Assembly: GCA_025558095.1 (NCBI GenBank)
Contig: JAIVFI010000037.1
Coordinates: forward strand, 372,001-436,000
Length of the DNA stretch: 64,000 nucleotides
Source: Hyaloraphidium curvatum
Lineage: Eukaryota; Monoblepharomycota; Hyaloraphidiomycetes; Hyaloraphidiales; Hyaloraphidiaceae
Reading direction: 5' to 3'
Below, piece by piece: positions 1 through 9,057 of this stretch; position 1 is the stretch's first letter, and every line of letters starts with the position of its first letter. The position numbers and the translations under genes are program-made. A model generated the notes under the pieces. It made no database searches, was not told the origin of the DNA, and saw only the letters and a program-made list of their open reading frames with translations.

Positions 1-450
1 GTCGCTGGCCTTGTGCGCCGACACCGGGGAGACGTCGATGTCGCCGGCGGGCAGGTCAGCGGCGGTCGAGGCGACCTCTGTCTCGGAGAAGGTCGAGGCG
101 TTGTCGGGGTGAGTGTTGTGGGCCGAATAAACGGTTTCGCTGTAGACCGAGCCGCGCCGGCGGGGCTCGGCGGGGCCCGCCGACGGCGCATACGGCGGCT
201 TCAGCAGCGGCGGCGCGGCGGCGGGGGGCAGCGCGGCCGGGGGCGGCATGTTGGGGCGGCACGTGCGCGCGCGGCGTGCGGAGTTTGCGGGCCGCGGCGG
301 CGCGGCGGCGGGGCGGTCGCGCGCGGGGAGGTCTGCCGGGGCGGCGGCCGGGCCCTGCGGTGGCGGCGGAGGGCGCACGGAGCCGGGGGGGCCGGAGATC
401 CGGGGCGGGGATACTGTGTTGACGTCGAGGGCGCGTGCTGTATTGAACCG
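1..450 (-). CDS. Partial Pro/Ala-rich protein, runs off left edge
   Basis: On the minus strand an open frame runs from about 450 to the window edge without a stop. It is Pro/Ala-rich (PPPAALPPAAAPPLLKPP) and then becomes Ser/Thr/Glu-rich (SVYSETVYSAHN, ASTFSETEVAST), which looks like a disordered cytoplasmic tail. An in-frame TAG followed directly by CAG at about 458-465 suggests that this is an internal exon beginning at a 3' splice site; an in-frame ATG at 250 is the alternative start. No domain is recognisable and the rest of the gene lies outside the window. Confidence 0.45.
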
Positions 451-1299
451 CCGCCCTGTGACTCGATGGAATGAAACGACCTGCTACGGCAGATCCAAGC
501 AAAGACTGGCCGCTGAGGTGCCTTTCTACCTGCTTGGCTCGGGAGACAGGAAGGAATGGCGCTTGGCTTGCCCTGGGGCCGCCGTCGTGTGCCTGGCCTC
601 CCAAACTGGGTCTTTCACATGTTGGGACCCGTCCAGGCACTCGTCCGAGGCTGAGCCCGTTGGCGGTCGGCAGGATACCCGTTCGGTCGATTTTGGAAAG
701 CATCCCGGCGGCCTGCATGTAGATCACGCCCGAGGATCGCCGGAACGAGCGTTTCCTCGGGATGGCGGACAGCGACCTGCTCCGAACCCTCAGTCCCTCG
801 AAACAGCCTATGGGCCCAGGTCCCAAGCGCCCCCATTCGCGACATCAAAACCACCCGGCGCGAGCCTAGCCGGATTCCCCGTAGCTCAAGCGTCTTGATC
901 CCCCGTCACTCCGTTTCGACGACGGTGTTGGGCAGGGACCGTCCACGATCTCACTCTGCAAGCGCACCGGCGCCCCCGGCCTGGCTCCGCCTGCCCGCCG
1001 CCGCCTGCACGCTTGGACCTAGACATTGGACATCGCCCTTGCCGCCCTGCCAGAGACGGCCGTGGGCAGCTGGACCGAGTGGGAGATGGTCTGGGCCCCG
1101 GCCGTTGCCGTTTGTTGTATTGCCCGTGGCTGTGTATGTCTTCCCTGTTCGCCGATAGACCGCCCTCTGCCATTTCTGCCCTCTGCCCCGTCCGCTGGCT
1201 GCGTTGAGGCTCTTTCCCCGGAGCGGAGACGTACGCCATTGCATGTTGGAATCCGGGAGTGCCCGGCAAGCCGAGAAACGCCGCCAAGCGCAAGCGACC
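451..1299. other. No convincing gene
   Basis: Several overlapping open frames exist on both strands, but none has a family motif, consistent third-position GC bias or plausible splice pairs. It may be intergenic or contain untranslated sequence for the flanking genes. Confidence 0.4.
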
Positions 1300-1563
1300 A
1301 TGGCCTTCCCGACCGACAAGGAAATCGCCGCCGAGCTTCTGAGGGCCGAGACCGCCAAGATCAGGGAGTTCAAGGGCGACCCGGTAGCTAGGGCCTTCTA
1401 TAGCCTGTTCCCGAGCCAGTTCTTGCCGGCGGAGGAATACAAGCGTTTGGCCGACTGCTACCGCCGCCAACGACTGCTACACGCGCCGCCTCCCATCGGC
1501 GACATCGAGCAAGACGCAAACGAGAACGAGCCCACGCCCAAGCCCACTCCGCAGCGCCTTTGA
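1300..1563 (+). CDS. Small hypothetical protein, 87 aa
   Basis: The ATG at 1300 has a good context (GCGACCATGG) and opens a single-exon frame of 87 residues. The first half looks like an amphipathic helix (DKEIAAELLRAETAKIREF), followed by an aromatic stretch (ARAFYSLFPSQFLPAEEY) and an acidic/Pro tail (PTPKPTPQRL). The in-frame extension upstream reads as poor coding sequence, so I chose this ATG. It converges with the minus-strand gene ending at 1577, leaving only 13 bp between stops. No family is recognised. Confidence 0.45.
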   Translation: MAFPTDKEIAAELLRAETAKIREFKGDPVARAFYSLFPSQFLPAEEYKRLADCYRRQRLLHAPPPIGDIEQDANENEPTPKPTPQRL

Positions 1564-1576
1564 TAGAGATCTGATC

Positions 1577-2272
1577 TCACTCCACGACGGTGTTGCGCAA
1601 GGACTTCCAGACCGCCGTTTGCTGCCGCACGCCGACCGAGTTCACCGGCCTCAGCTCCCTGACAACGATCTTGGTGTGCGGGGGCCTGTTCCTCGCGCTG
1701 TCGAGCAAGCTGCGGGCAAACGAACGTCCGATAGCGGCTTCTTCCTCCTCGGGGTCTTCGTCTTCGTCGTCGGAGGATTCCATGCCCGCCAGACGCCGCA
1801 CTGAGATTTTCGGGGACAGGAGGACGAGCTCCCGCGGGAAGCATTCGGCCACGAGCTGCACGACCACGTACGGCGCCGGCTCGTTCACGACCACCAGGGG
1901 GAAGTGGGAGAGCCTGCCCAGGAGGCTGTGATGGTAGTGCGTCTGGTTGGGGTGTGACATCGAGACGCGCTCCACCGTCGCAAGCATGGGAGAGGCGAAA
2001 TCGATCAGGTGCGCGGAGGACCCTTCCAGGTGGAGCTCCCGGAACGGCGGTGCGCCGGCGGCCCGCGAAGTAAGGAGCCTCTGGACTGCGAGGTAGTTCG
2101 TTTCCGTGACCTCCAGGGTCCCGTCGTGGAGCAGCGGCCGGGCGAAGTGCCAGGCCCGGCGGCAAGCCAGACCCGTCGCAAGCAGGGTCCACCGCCAGCG
2201 ATGCCCGGCGAGGAGCTCCATAATGATGATGAGGATCTCGTCGAGGAGCAGGGGGGAGGCGGGAGCTTCCAT
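1577..2272 (-). CDS. F-box-like protein, 231 aa
   Basis: Single-exon frame from ATG at 2272 (the longer frame to 2365 begins with poor sequence). Residues about 5-50 resemble an F-box (LLLDEILIIIMELLAG then LACRRAW): Leu-rich start, conserved hydrophobics and a basic Trp-containing end. The middle has LRR-like segments (FRELHLEGSSAHLIDF). An acidic patch (SSDDEDEDPEEEE) lies near residues 165-180. F-box proteins are adaptors that present substrates to SCF ubiquitin ligases. A decayed second copy of the C-terminal half lies just upstream at about 2475-2650. The F-box call rests on pattern only. Confidence 0.55.
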   Translation of the reverse strand: MEAPASPLLLDEILIIIMELLAGHRWRWTLLATGLACRRAWHFARPLLHDGTLEVTETNYLAVQRLLTSRAAGAPPFRELHLEGSSAHLIDFASPMLATVERVSMSHPNQTHYHHSLLGRLSHFPLVVVNEPAPYVVVQLVAECFPRELVLLSPKISVRRLAGMESSDDEDEDPEEEEAAIGRSFARSLLDSARNRPPHTKIVVRELRPVNSVGVRQQTAVWKSLRNTVVE

Positions 2273-2474
2273 CGTGTTAGTGGGCGGCCGGGAATGGGGC
2301 GATTCTGACCGATGACTGGGCGTCGGGCTTCGCAGGAACATGCAACTCAACAGAGAGAGAAACACACGGTCTTCACCTCCCTCAATCTAGCAACGCAATG
2401 CAACACGAATTCCACCCAGCTAATCCGTCTCCACGACCACGGCGGGCAAAAGCCTCCAGTTTGCCGCCTGCTCC

Positions 2475-2650
2475 TCAACCGGCCGTGACCCCATCCACCG
2501 GCCGCAGGCCCCTGACCACGATTCCAGGCTCATTGGCCAGGCTATTTATCGCGCCCTGCATTCGAAGAAGCTTCTGTTTGGGCGCCCCGGCCCGGTGAGA
2601 GGAGGACGAGCTCCGGCGGGCGGCAATCCCGAATGAACCGTATCTCAACG
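2475..2650 (-). pseudogene. Decayed copy of the neighbouring F-box-like gene
   Basis: Minus-strand frames read CRPPELVLLSPG and IVVRGLRPVDGV. These match CFPRELVLLSP and IVVRELRPVNSV near the end of the gene at 1577-2272, in the same order, but they now lie in two different frames. The shared DNA includes an aggaggacgagctc stretch at about 2600 and about 1812. It is best read as a tandem duplicate that lost its 5' part and its frame. Confidence 0.5.
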
Positions 2651-2694
2651 CCGCGACTTCTGTTTCCTCCAATCTCCAAGACGCGGCCGTCGCG

Positions 2695-2826
2695 ATGCCC
2701 CGGCTCGCGACGAGCATCACGTTCATGTTCGCCGACCTCCCGCTCCTCCTGCGCCCCGCCGCCGCCGCGGCCGCCGGCTTCCGCGCCGTCGACATCCAGG
2801 TGCTCGACGCCGACCCGCGCCCGCTC
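2695..2826 (+). pseudogene. Orphan N-terminus of hydroxypyruvate isomerase
   Basis: The ATG at 2695 opens a frame beginning MPRLATSITFMFADLPLL and continuing with AAAAAAGFRAVDIQVLDADP. This matches the start of hydroxypyruvate isomerase (Hyi; TIM-barrel family, typically MPxxAANLSMLFTExPFLDR...AAxAGFxxVE). After DADP the frame degenerates into Arg-rich sequence with no catalytic residues. The matching C-terminal part without an N-terminus lies at 19.53-20.17 kb on the same strand. The two may be pieces of one ancestral gene or remnants of two copies. Confidence 0.55.
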
Positions 2827-3046
2827 CGGCCGCGAACTCGGCGTTCTCGGGAACACCGTCCTCGAGCGAGGAGATTGGCGGCGGGAGCCACGGGAAGAGC
2901 GCCAGCATGTCCTCCCCGGAGAGGTGCACCGGCGCTGGCGGCCCGGGTTGCCCAGAGGTCGGCGGCGCGTCAAGATTCCCCAGAGACACGCTGTCTCCAT
3001 CCTTGGCGGTGCTCTCCGTGTTTCCATTGGCCGCGACTGCAGGCAT
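2800..3046 (-). pseudogene. N-terminal fragment, window membrane-protein family
   Basis: From ATG at 3046 a minus frame reads MPAVAANGNTEST..., then LSGEDMLALFPWLPPP, then Ala/Gly/Arg-rich sequence. The LALFPxxPP motif also occurs near the N-termini of the membrane proteins at 21.2 kb (WLVLFPTPP) and 33.9 kb (LLALFPFPP). No membrane segment follows, so this would be a start-only fragment. It overlaps other fragments and could also be a short real protein. Confidence 0.35.
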
Positions 3047-3054
3047 GTCCACGA

Positions 3055-3172
3055 AATGCCGCGGCCATCCGGTACAGATCCAGAGCCAAGGTTAGATTGA
3101 CTTCTACGGCCTTGCCGTACTCGTAGCAGAGACCGAGGGCGTTCTGGCCGTGCGCGCTGCCCTGGTTGGCCG
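3055..3172 (-). pseudogene. Sel1-like repeat fragment
   Basis: The minus frame contains ANQGSAHGQNALGLCYEY followed by GKAVEVNLTLALDLYRMAA. This is a near-consensus Sel1-like repeat (AxxGxAxAQxxLGxxYxxGxGVxxDxxxAxxxYxxAA). Only one unit is present and no Met, further units or stop context fits a complete gene. Sel1 proteins are scaffolds built from many such units. It is flanked within a few tens of bases by pieces of unrelated genes. Confidence 0.5.
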
Positions 3173-3490
3173 ATCGGTGCTCCTGGGCGCGGGGCTGATG
3201 GTCTCGAGCACGAGTGTCAACACGTACCTCGTGGATTGCTAGTGGGTTCCTTGCCGCGCCGGCGTCGTCGGAAGTAAGGGGACTGACGCCGCCGCGCGCA
3301 GCCCAAAGGCCTCGGCGTCCATCATCTCCACCAACAACCTCTTCCGCTACCTCGTCTCGGCCTCGGCGCCGATCTTCGTGCCGTACATGATCGCGGCCAT
3401 GGGCAACGGGTGGACGCAGACCTTCTTTGCCGCGCTGAACCTGCTGGGGTGGCTGGGCGTGCTGGCGGTGTGGAAGCTCGGGGGAGGTGG
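3169..3490 (+). pseudogene. C-terminal two exons of an MFS transporter
   Basis: Exon 3169-3241 encodes LLGAGLMVSSTSVNTYLVDC. A 60-bp intron follows (3242-3301, GTGGGT...GCAG), and exon 3302 onward gives YPKASASIISTNNLFRYLV, then FVPYMIAAMGNGWTQTFF and LGWLGVLAVWKLG. This is the last third of a fungal major facilitator superfamily drug:H+ antiporter-type protein (conserved NTYLVD, NNxxRY, PxMxxAMGxGWTxTFF). The splice restores the frame exactly (TA|C = Tyr), so the fragment was intact when copied. No upstream MFS exons are seen; immediately 5' is a Sel1-like piece on the other strand. Confidence 0.65.
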
Positions 3491-3838
3491 AGGGCGAACG
3501 CGGCGGCAAAGGCCGAGGAGAAGGCGGCGGCGAAGGCGGCGGCAGAGGGCGGCAGCTAGAGGGTGCCCTTTTCGACCCGGCTCTGGAAACGCCATTGTAC
3601 AGGCGGATGCCATGGAACTCGATCATTCTTTCGAACGCGGCGATGCTCGGGAGCACGACGCGTGTCCAGTCATCAGGATATCAGGAAAGGGGAAGGGGCC
3701 GTTTAGACGCCCCGTCAAGAGGACGGGTGGAGGCAGGTCCATCCACCGTTCCGCCCGGCGCGGCATGAAGCTTATGCCAGGGCAAGATGCACTCTTCAAT
3801 CCGGCACCGCGAGTCGATGGTGGCCGCCGATCAGATGT

Positions 3839-4235
3839 TTACCGCGCTCGCGCGCTGCCCGCGTGCCGCGCGATCAGGAGCGCCTGCGACGCGTCTGCGA
3901 GGTCCGCGAACGCGTCCGACGGCCCGCCCTGCTTGGAGAAGTACGCCTCGAGCGGGATGGTCCCGTTTGCCCAGTTTTGGGGGTCCGCGTGCGGGCCGAG
4001 CGAGAGGAAGAGCGGCAGCACCTTGCAGCGCAGCGCGCGCGCGAGCCCGACGATGTGCGAGATCGAGCTCCAAAGATGTCCGTATAATAATCGCAGGCTT
4101 GTGATGGCCAATTTTGAGGCAGCGGGCGAGATGGAATGCGTACGAAGCGCACTCGGGGAGTTTGGGCACCCGCGTTCGCGCCCGTTCGCGCCCCGGGCAA
4201 CACGACGGAAGCCCACAGGGCTCCCGCTCGCACCT
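3839..4235 (-). pseudogene. Glycosyltransferase-like (UGT) fragment, frameshifted
   Basis: Minus strand: one frame gives CASYAFHLARCLKIGHHKPA, and a shifted frame continues LWSSISHIVGLARALRCKVL, PLFLSLGPHADPQNWANG and AYFSKQGGPSDAFADLADAS. The pattern (K-P-x-I-I-I, then SISHIVGLARALRCKVLPLF) resembles the N-terminal half of UDP-glycosyltransferase-type proteins. The frame breaks between the two pieces and no sugar-nucleotide-binding C-terminal half is present. The family call is tentative; the break itself is clear. Confidence 0.35.
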
Positions 4236-4662
4236 GCAGTCCGGTCGCCCGCGGTCGGACACCAAAACGGAAGCCGCAGCTGTTCTTTGCCGTCTTTTGC
4301 GCCAACGCGGCCGCGGCGGCGGCGCTTCCTGGTGCACTGGCACGCCGTTGAACTCTCGCGGCGCCCCTCGACTCTCAACAAATGGTGGCCTATCCCGTCT
4401 CCCTGACTCCAAGACCGTGCGGGGACTTATTGCCGCGCTTTTTCAGAGCTCTGGCGGAGGTATCGAAGCGCCAGACGGTGCTGCCGGCTCGGCGCCCCGC
4501 GAACACGTGGCGCTCGAGAACGGCGGAGCTCCGGCGGGCAACGTCGCCGGGGCGGGACCCAACGTCCAAGAGGCCGAAACCAGCGTCGACGATCAGCAGG
4601 GCGAGGCAGGAGGGGCCGGCGAGGCCGGCGGAGAAGCATCCGGAATGGCCACGTCATCGTAG

Positions 4663-5910
4663 GTGGAAGCTGTGCGTCAAACGATCATCGCGCTCATTCG
4701 CCCGTCGGACAGTGCTCCCAGCTCCGATAGGGCAGCCTTTCAGGTACTCCTTGCGCCCCGGAGCCGGTGCCTCCTCTCCGCTCACCATCGATCTCGTTTG
4801 CAGGGATATCGGGGCTTCTTCAGGGCGTTGAGACAGGACTGGGCAGCGCAGGAGCAAGCGGGCGAGCCTGCCGCGCCTCGCGGATTGGAAGCATTTATGA
4901 AGTTTGATGCGGCCTACGTTGCCGGGAAGGTGCCCAACACCAACGTCGGGACCCCTGGCGAGGAGCCCGCGCCCTGGGCCCTCGGCGTCACCGGCAAGCC
5001 CGGCAAGATCGACGACGATTGGCGAAGTCGCATCTCCTCATTTGCCATCGCAAGCGCGCCCAAAGTCGTCAAGAAGGGTTCGAAGGGCGACAAGCCGCCG
5101 TTGCCGACCAGTCTGCCCCGGCCTGCCACCGAAACGCCGATTGCGGTGAGGAGCACGGTCGGATTTCAGGTCTGCTGCAGTAGCTTACAGTCCGTACAGC
5201 AGCAACCCGCCCGGCCCGCGCTGGACCCGGAGCTCTTAGTTCGCCTCCACAGCGCCTTCGAGTCCTCGAAGGCGCTCAACACCGTGGAGGCCCCGGCTGA
5301 CGACCACCCGGACCGTTGGGCTTGGGATGCCGTCTTAGAGAAGGGCGCCAAGGACCCGACCGCCGCCGAGAAGAAGCCTGGACGGGCGGAGCTGCGACGG
5401 GCGATCTTGGATGTCGGCATCGACCCGCTGATATGCAAGATCTCCGGCAATTGGAACATCACCAAACTGCAGATCATTCTCTTCGAGCTCCTGAAGATCA
5501 TCGTGGGTTCTTGTTCGCGGTGGCGGCATGGATGCTGACGGGAGCTTGTCGCCCAGGGGCGCCCGAGCCTACCCACCGCCTCCTCCCCGATCGGCGCCAC
5601 CAGCGACACCACAATGCCCTCCGCATCCTCCCCTTCTGCTGGCTCGGCGGCGACGGGCGCGGCGGCGGGCGCGGCGGCGACGGGCGCGACGGCGGGCATG
5701 GCGGCGACGATCGGCGCGACGGCGACAGATGCGGCGATCGGCGCGGTGGCGACGGGCGCGACGGCGGGCACGACGGCGACAGGCGCGGGGGCGGGCGCGG
5801 GGATCGCCGCGGCGACGGCGCCCTCGTATGCTTCTGTTGTCGCCCCTCAGGCTTCCAACCCCTCTACTGCTGCCGTTGGTGCCCGTCTTGTGTCGGTGTC
5901 TAGCCTTTGA
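4663..5910 (+). CDS. Unknown protein with Ala/Thr/Gly-rich tail
   Basis: Exons 4804-5502 and 5557-5910 are joined by a 54-bp intron (5503-5556; GTGGGT...CCAG) that keeps phase 0. A 60-bp intron is likely at 4744-4803 (GTACTC...TTGCAG). The 5' end is unresolved: the long frame opens with GTG, and ATG at 4897 is the first clear Met. The middle is globular (DDHPDRWAWDAVLEKG, KISGNWNITKLQIILFELLK). The tail is low-complexity Ala/Thr/Gly encoded by a GC-rich minisatellite and ends SYASVVAPQASNPSTAAV...VSSL. No known domain is recognised. Confidence 0.55.
5640..5815 (+). repeat. GC-rich coding minisatellite
   Basis: Degenerate tandem units built from gcgacgggcgcgacggcgggc-type 6-15-base words encode runs of ATGA, AAGA and TAGT in the tail of the protein ending at 5910. 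Units vary by substitutions but keep the frame, so length changes would be tolerated. Confidence 0.75.
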
Positions 5911-6056
5911 TTGACGCGATCCTCTTTTCCTAGGGAACCATTGCCCAGACCCCGACCCGTGGAACCCGGCGAAACCAAGACTTAGCCGGCATTTCCCCGC
6001 GCACGCCTCCTGAGCAGGTTTGCGATTGGCGCGACGATTCGCTGGCCTTCCTGACG

Positions 6057-6419
6057 TCACCCGCAGAACGCAGTTCCCACGGCCGCGGGCAGAAAGAAGC
6101 CCGTGAGGAACCTGTTCCCGGCGGCGGACGATGGCAGCAAGTAGTTGAACACCTGTAAAGTCAGCAGTGCCCCACGGGGATTTTCATTGAACGATCGTCG
6201 CGCCACATTCGCCCAGATCGTCGCATTCACAAAGGTCCCCCGGTCTGCGCAGGTCGCAACCAGCAGTTCCTCCCGGAGAGGAACATGGCCAGCCGGCTCC
6301 GCGGACCCGGCTCCAGGTTGCAGTAGGCACCCGACGTCCGCGGAGCCCGCCGATCCCGGCGCCGTGCGCTTCCTTCTGCGACAGGCTCTGGTCCTCGCGG
6401 GTCTCGTGCTTTTCCCCAT
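6057..6419 (-). CDS. Candidate small protein, 120 aa
   Basis: From ATG at 6419 the minus frame runs 120 codons. The N-terminal third is Arg-rich and poorly coding-like, but the last 60 residues are better: TFVNATIWANVARRSFNENP, ALLTLQVFNYLLPSS and FLTGFFLPAAVGTAFCG, which could be a membrane segment. It may be the last exon of a larger or decayed membrane protein. No family match. Confidence 0.3.
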   Translation of the reverse strand: MGKSTRPARTRACRRRKRTAPGSAGSADVGCLLQPGAGSAEPAGHVPLREELLVATCADRGTFVNATIWANVARRSFNENPRGALLTLQVFNYLLPSSAAGNRFLTGFFLPAAVGTAFCG

Positions 6420-6713
6420 CCTACCGGTTTCACGGGTCGCACGCGGAGCATTTACGTGCGAACCGACCGCCAGTTCGTCGTTGCTCGGGAAATCCGGGGA
6501 TTTCGGATAGTTTGGCCTGGAAATCAGCGCCGCTTGCGTTGATCAATCGGTGAAGTCCCCAGGAAGGCCCTCTTCACGTCTCCTGCCCCTCAATTTCGGT
6601 TGCAGGGGATATACGGATGTTATGCTGCCCAGGAACGATGCCTTTTCTCGTGAAGCGAGCCTGTTATTGCGGAAGTTGCGCGGAAATTTCCGGCCTCCTC
6701 AGGAGCTTCAGCC

Positions 6714-7715
6714 ATGCCCGCGGAACTCGCCGCGGCGGGGCGCCGACGCGTCCCTCCAAGCGCTGCTCGACGCGTCGCTCGCCCCGTTTGCCACCGAGGG
6801 CCGACCTGGAGCGGGAAGCGCGTGATGCCGGGCGCGCGACGGCGGACGACCCCGAGGGCGGCCGGCTGCTCGCGTGGCCGGCGTGGAGGCGGCTCGCGGC
6901 CGTGGTGCGCCGCGCGCCTAACGCGACGAGCCAGGCCGAGGCGAAAGCTCGCTCGCCGCGATCGGGGACTGCTTCGGCGCGGACCGCGGCTCGCTCTTTG
7001 AAGTCGAGGACGCAGGCCGGACATCGCTCCTCACCGTGCGGCGACTCCGGCGACCCCGTGCGTCGGTCGAGTACGCGCACGGGCTCAAGTGGACAAGGAG
7101 GAGGACGCGAGCAGGGACGCGTTCGCCGCCCTCTCGGCCGAAGTCGGGCGTGCGCCTCCCGCCACCGCGGAGAGATCGACAGGTGCTGGATGCCCGCCCT
7201 GGACCGCCGCGCGCTGCCGCTCCTCCCCGCTTCCCACCCCGCCCTCCGCTGGTCCTCCATTCCGTGCGACGACCCCCTCCCGCCCCGCCTCCCGCCGATA
7301 AGGACCGCGACGCCCCACCTGGCCTGTGGGCGCCGTGAGCCCGCCCCTCGTCGTGCCCTCCTCGTGCCCTCCTGCGGCGGCATCCAGCACTGCTCTCCCG
7401 CATGCCTGGCCGTGCTCTCCCGCTTCCACACCCCGCAGTGCTCCGCGACCTCCGCCGCCCCTCCCCTCCTCGAGGGCACCGTCCTCCTCCCGCCGCCCTC
7501 GCCCTCTCGGGCCCCTCCCGCGGCCCCGCCCAACCCGCACTGCATGCGCGCGCGTTCCCCATCAAGCTGTCCACCACCGGCACCCTCCTCCTCACCAATG
7601 CGGACAAGGGTCACAGCCGTGTCCATGTGAGCTGCGCGTCGCTTGACGGAATCGCGTCTGCCAAAGAGGCGAGACCGCGATGGACTGGTCGTGAATATAC
7701 CGTGCCAAATTCGTA
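6714..7715 (+). pseudogene. MYND-like zinc-finger protein relic
   Basis: Coding-like stretches are scattered over three frames. One frame gives ADASLQALLDASLAPFA, another SLFEVEDAGRTSLLTVRR, and another CGRREPA followed by PSCGGIQHCSPAC and FHTPQC. The latter has the paired Cys and terminal His/Cys order of a MYND finger, as in SMYD-type SET proteins. A last piece reads AFPIKLSTTGTLLLTNADKG then RVHVSCASLDGIASAKEA. No splice pairs reconnect these frames, so I read it as an inactivated copy. No SET motif (NHxCxPN) is seen. Confidence 0.4.
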
Positions 7716-7840
7716 AAATCCTAGTCGCTACGGATATTGCGATGCACGATCCACTGCTCCTTCGACTACCGCTGTCCGCGTGAGCCGTGCCTCGCTCAAT
7801 GGAATCAAATCTGTCGTCGAAGAAAATGAACAACGCAAGC
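7618..7840 (+). repeat. Diverged direct duplication
   Basis: About 7618-7670 (encoding RVHVSCASLDGIASAKEA) and 7766-7815 (encoding VRVSRASLNGIKSVVEEN) are related in both DNA and reading frame, about 148 bp apart. They look like a diverged tandem duplicate of one short exon at the end of the MYND-like relic. Confidence 0.5.
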
Positions 7841-7870
7841 AACGCGATGAAGAGTCGCGGATCACCGGGT

Positions 7871-8164
7871 TCACGGCCTTGAAATCAGGATCAACATCCC
7901 TCCCAAGGCGTCGGCGTCCTCGAGGGCGAGTGCAAGCTCGGGCAAGCCCATGTCGCGCAGGGCTTGCCCAAGGGTTTCCTTGCGGGCCTGGAGGCCGTGG
8001 TGTGCCTCTGGGGAAGCGTTTATTGCGTCCCGGAGGGCGCGGCGGAGGGCTTCGGGGAACTCGCCCAGATGGGCGGTGACGATGGCGTTGGCGCGGTCGG
8101 CAGCGGCGGCGGCCCCTGCCGCGTGCCCGGGCGCGGGGGCCTGGAGTTGATCGTTGTGCGCCAT
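7871..8164 (-). CDS. Single-unit helical repeat protein, 97 aa
   Basis: ATG at 8164 opens a 97-residue frame: an Ala/Pro-rich leader (MAHNDQLQAPAPGHAAG) then one helical unit (IVTAHLGEFPEALRRALRD, LGQALRDMGLPELALALEDA, DALGGMLILI). It aligns end to end with the neighbouring protein at 8497-8787 and with the 92-residue repeats of the gene at 13040-15887. The two small genes are a tandem pair on the same strand. Function unknown; the unit is two or three amphipathic helices and could be a protein-interaction module. Confidence 0.6.
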   Translation of the reverse strand: MAHNDQLQAPAPGHAAGAAAAADRANAIVTAHLGEFPEALRRALRDAINASPEAHHGLQARKETLGQALRDMGLPELALALEDADALGGMLILISRP

Positions 8165-8496
8165 ATTCTTGGAAAGGATTCGAGGACGGATAGCGCGCGA
8201 ACGAGACGGGAACGCGTGCGACGGGTGACGTGTCGCCTGCTTTCTGATGGGAGCTGCCGAACGTCCCAAAATCTCCCCTAACCACCGGTGGCGGCGCGAT
8301 GGACGTCTCGTGAGGCTCATCTGTACCACGGAACTCTACTTCACTCCATCTACTGTTCGAAATCGTCATGTTTTCCTCACAGCAGTGGTCCCCGGGCGGG
8401 TGCCCTCCTCCCCCGTGCGCACCCGACCGACCGCGTCTTTCCCAGAGGTCAACGACATAGCCGATAAGATCGCCTTTAAAGCCACAGCTCACCACA

Positions 8497-8787
8497 TCAG
8501 TGCGTCTCAACGTAAGCGAGAAGCCCGCCCATAAGCCCGGCGTCCACCAGAGCCTTTGCCATGTCATCCAGCTCCAAGGCGAGCAGAACCCGGCGCAGGG
8601 CCCGCGTGCGGGCGTGGGCGTCGTTGACAGGGATGCCGGCGATGGCGTCGTGGAGGATACGGAGAAGCGTCCCGGGAAACCTGCCACCGAAGAGTGCCGC
8701 GACGATCCCTCCAGCGGCTGCGGCGGCATCCTGCACGGCCCCTGCCCCGTTCCCGGGCACAGCGGCCGGAGTCTGGATGTTGGCCAT
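8497..8787 (-). CDS. Single-unit helical repeat protein, 96 aa
   Basis: ATG at 8787. The leader (MANIQTPAAVPGNGAGAV) mirrors that of the paralogue at 7871-8164 (MAHNDQLQAPAP). The unit reads GGIVAALFGGRFPGTLLRIL, ALRRVLLALELDDMAKALVD, AGLMGGLLAYV. Conserved positions across all copies are a hydrophobic helix before FP or IP, an Ala/Leu/Arg-rich helix, an acidic [DE][LM]-[AV].[AM]L core and G[LM]. Single exon. Lineage-specific family of unknown role. Confidence 0.6.
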   Translation of the reverse strand: MANIQTPAAVPGNGAGAVQDAAAAAGGIVAALFGGRFPGTLLRILHDAIAGIPVNDAHARTRALRRVLLALELDDMAKALVDAGLMGGLLAYVETH

Positions 8788-9057
8788 CGTTTCTTCTATC
8801 AGGATTGAGGCGGTGCGGACGCGTTCACGCGTTCGTAGGGATGACGCGTCGGCGGCGTTGTGTGCTCTGGGAGCCGACTAGTATTGACTCAAACGAGCCA
8901 CCACCGGGAGAAACGACCACCTGTGGTTTCTACCCTCAACGTGCGCGCGTTGTTACGTCCCGTGCGACCTGGAGAGCACGCCGTTCCGTTGGGCGCCGTC
9001 CTAGACCTTCGTCCTTGGCGCATACAGTCCCGAGTCTCCCTCCAAACAAAGGACGCC

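Noticed and set aside
6664-7842. 392-codon minus-strand frame
   Set aside because: Arg/Gly/Ser-rich with no motif; the MYND-like pieces are on the plus strand.
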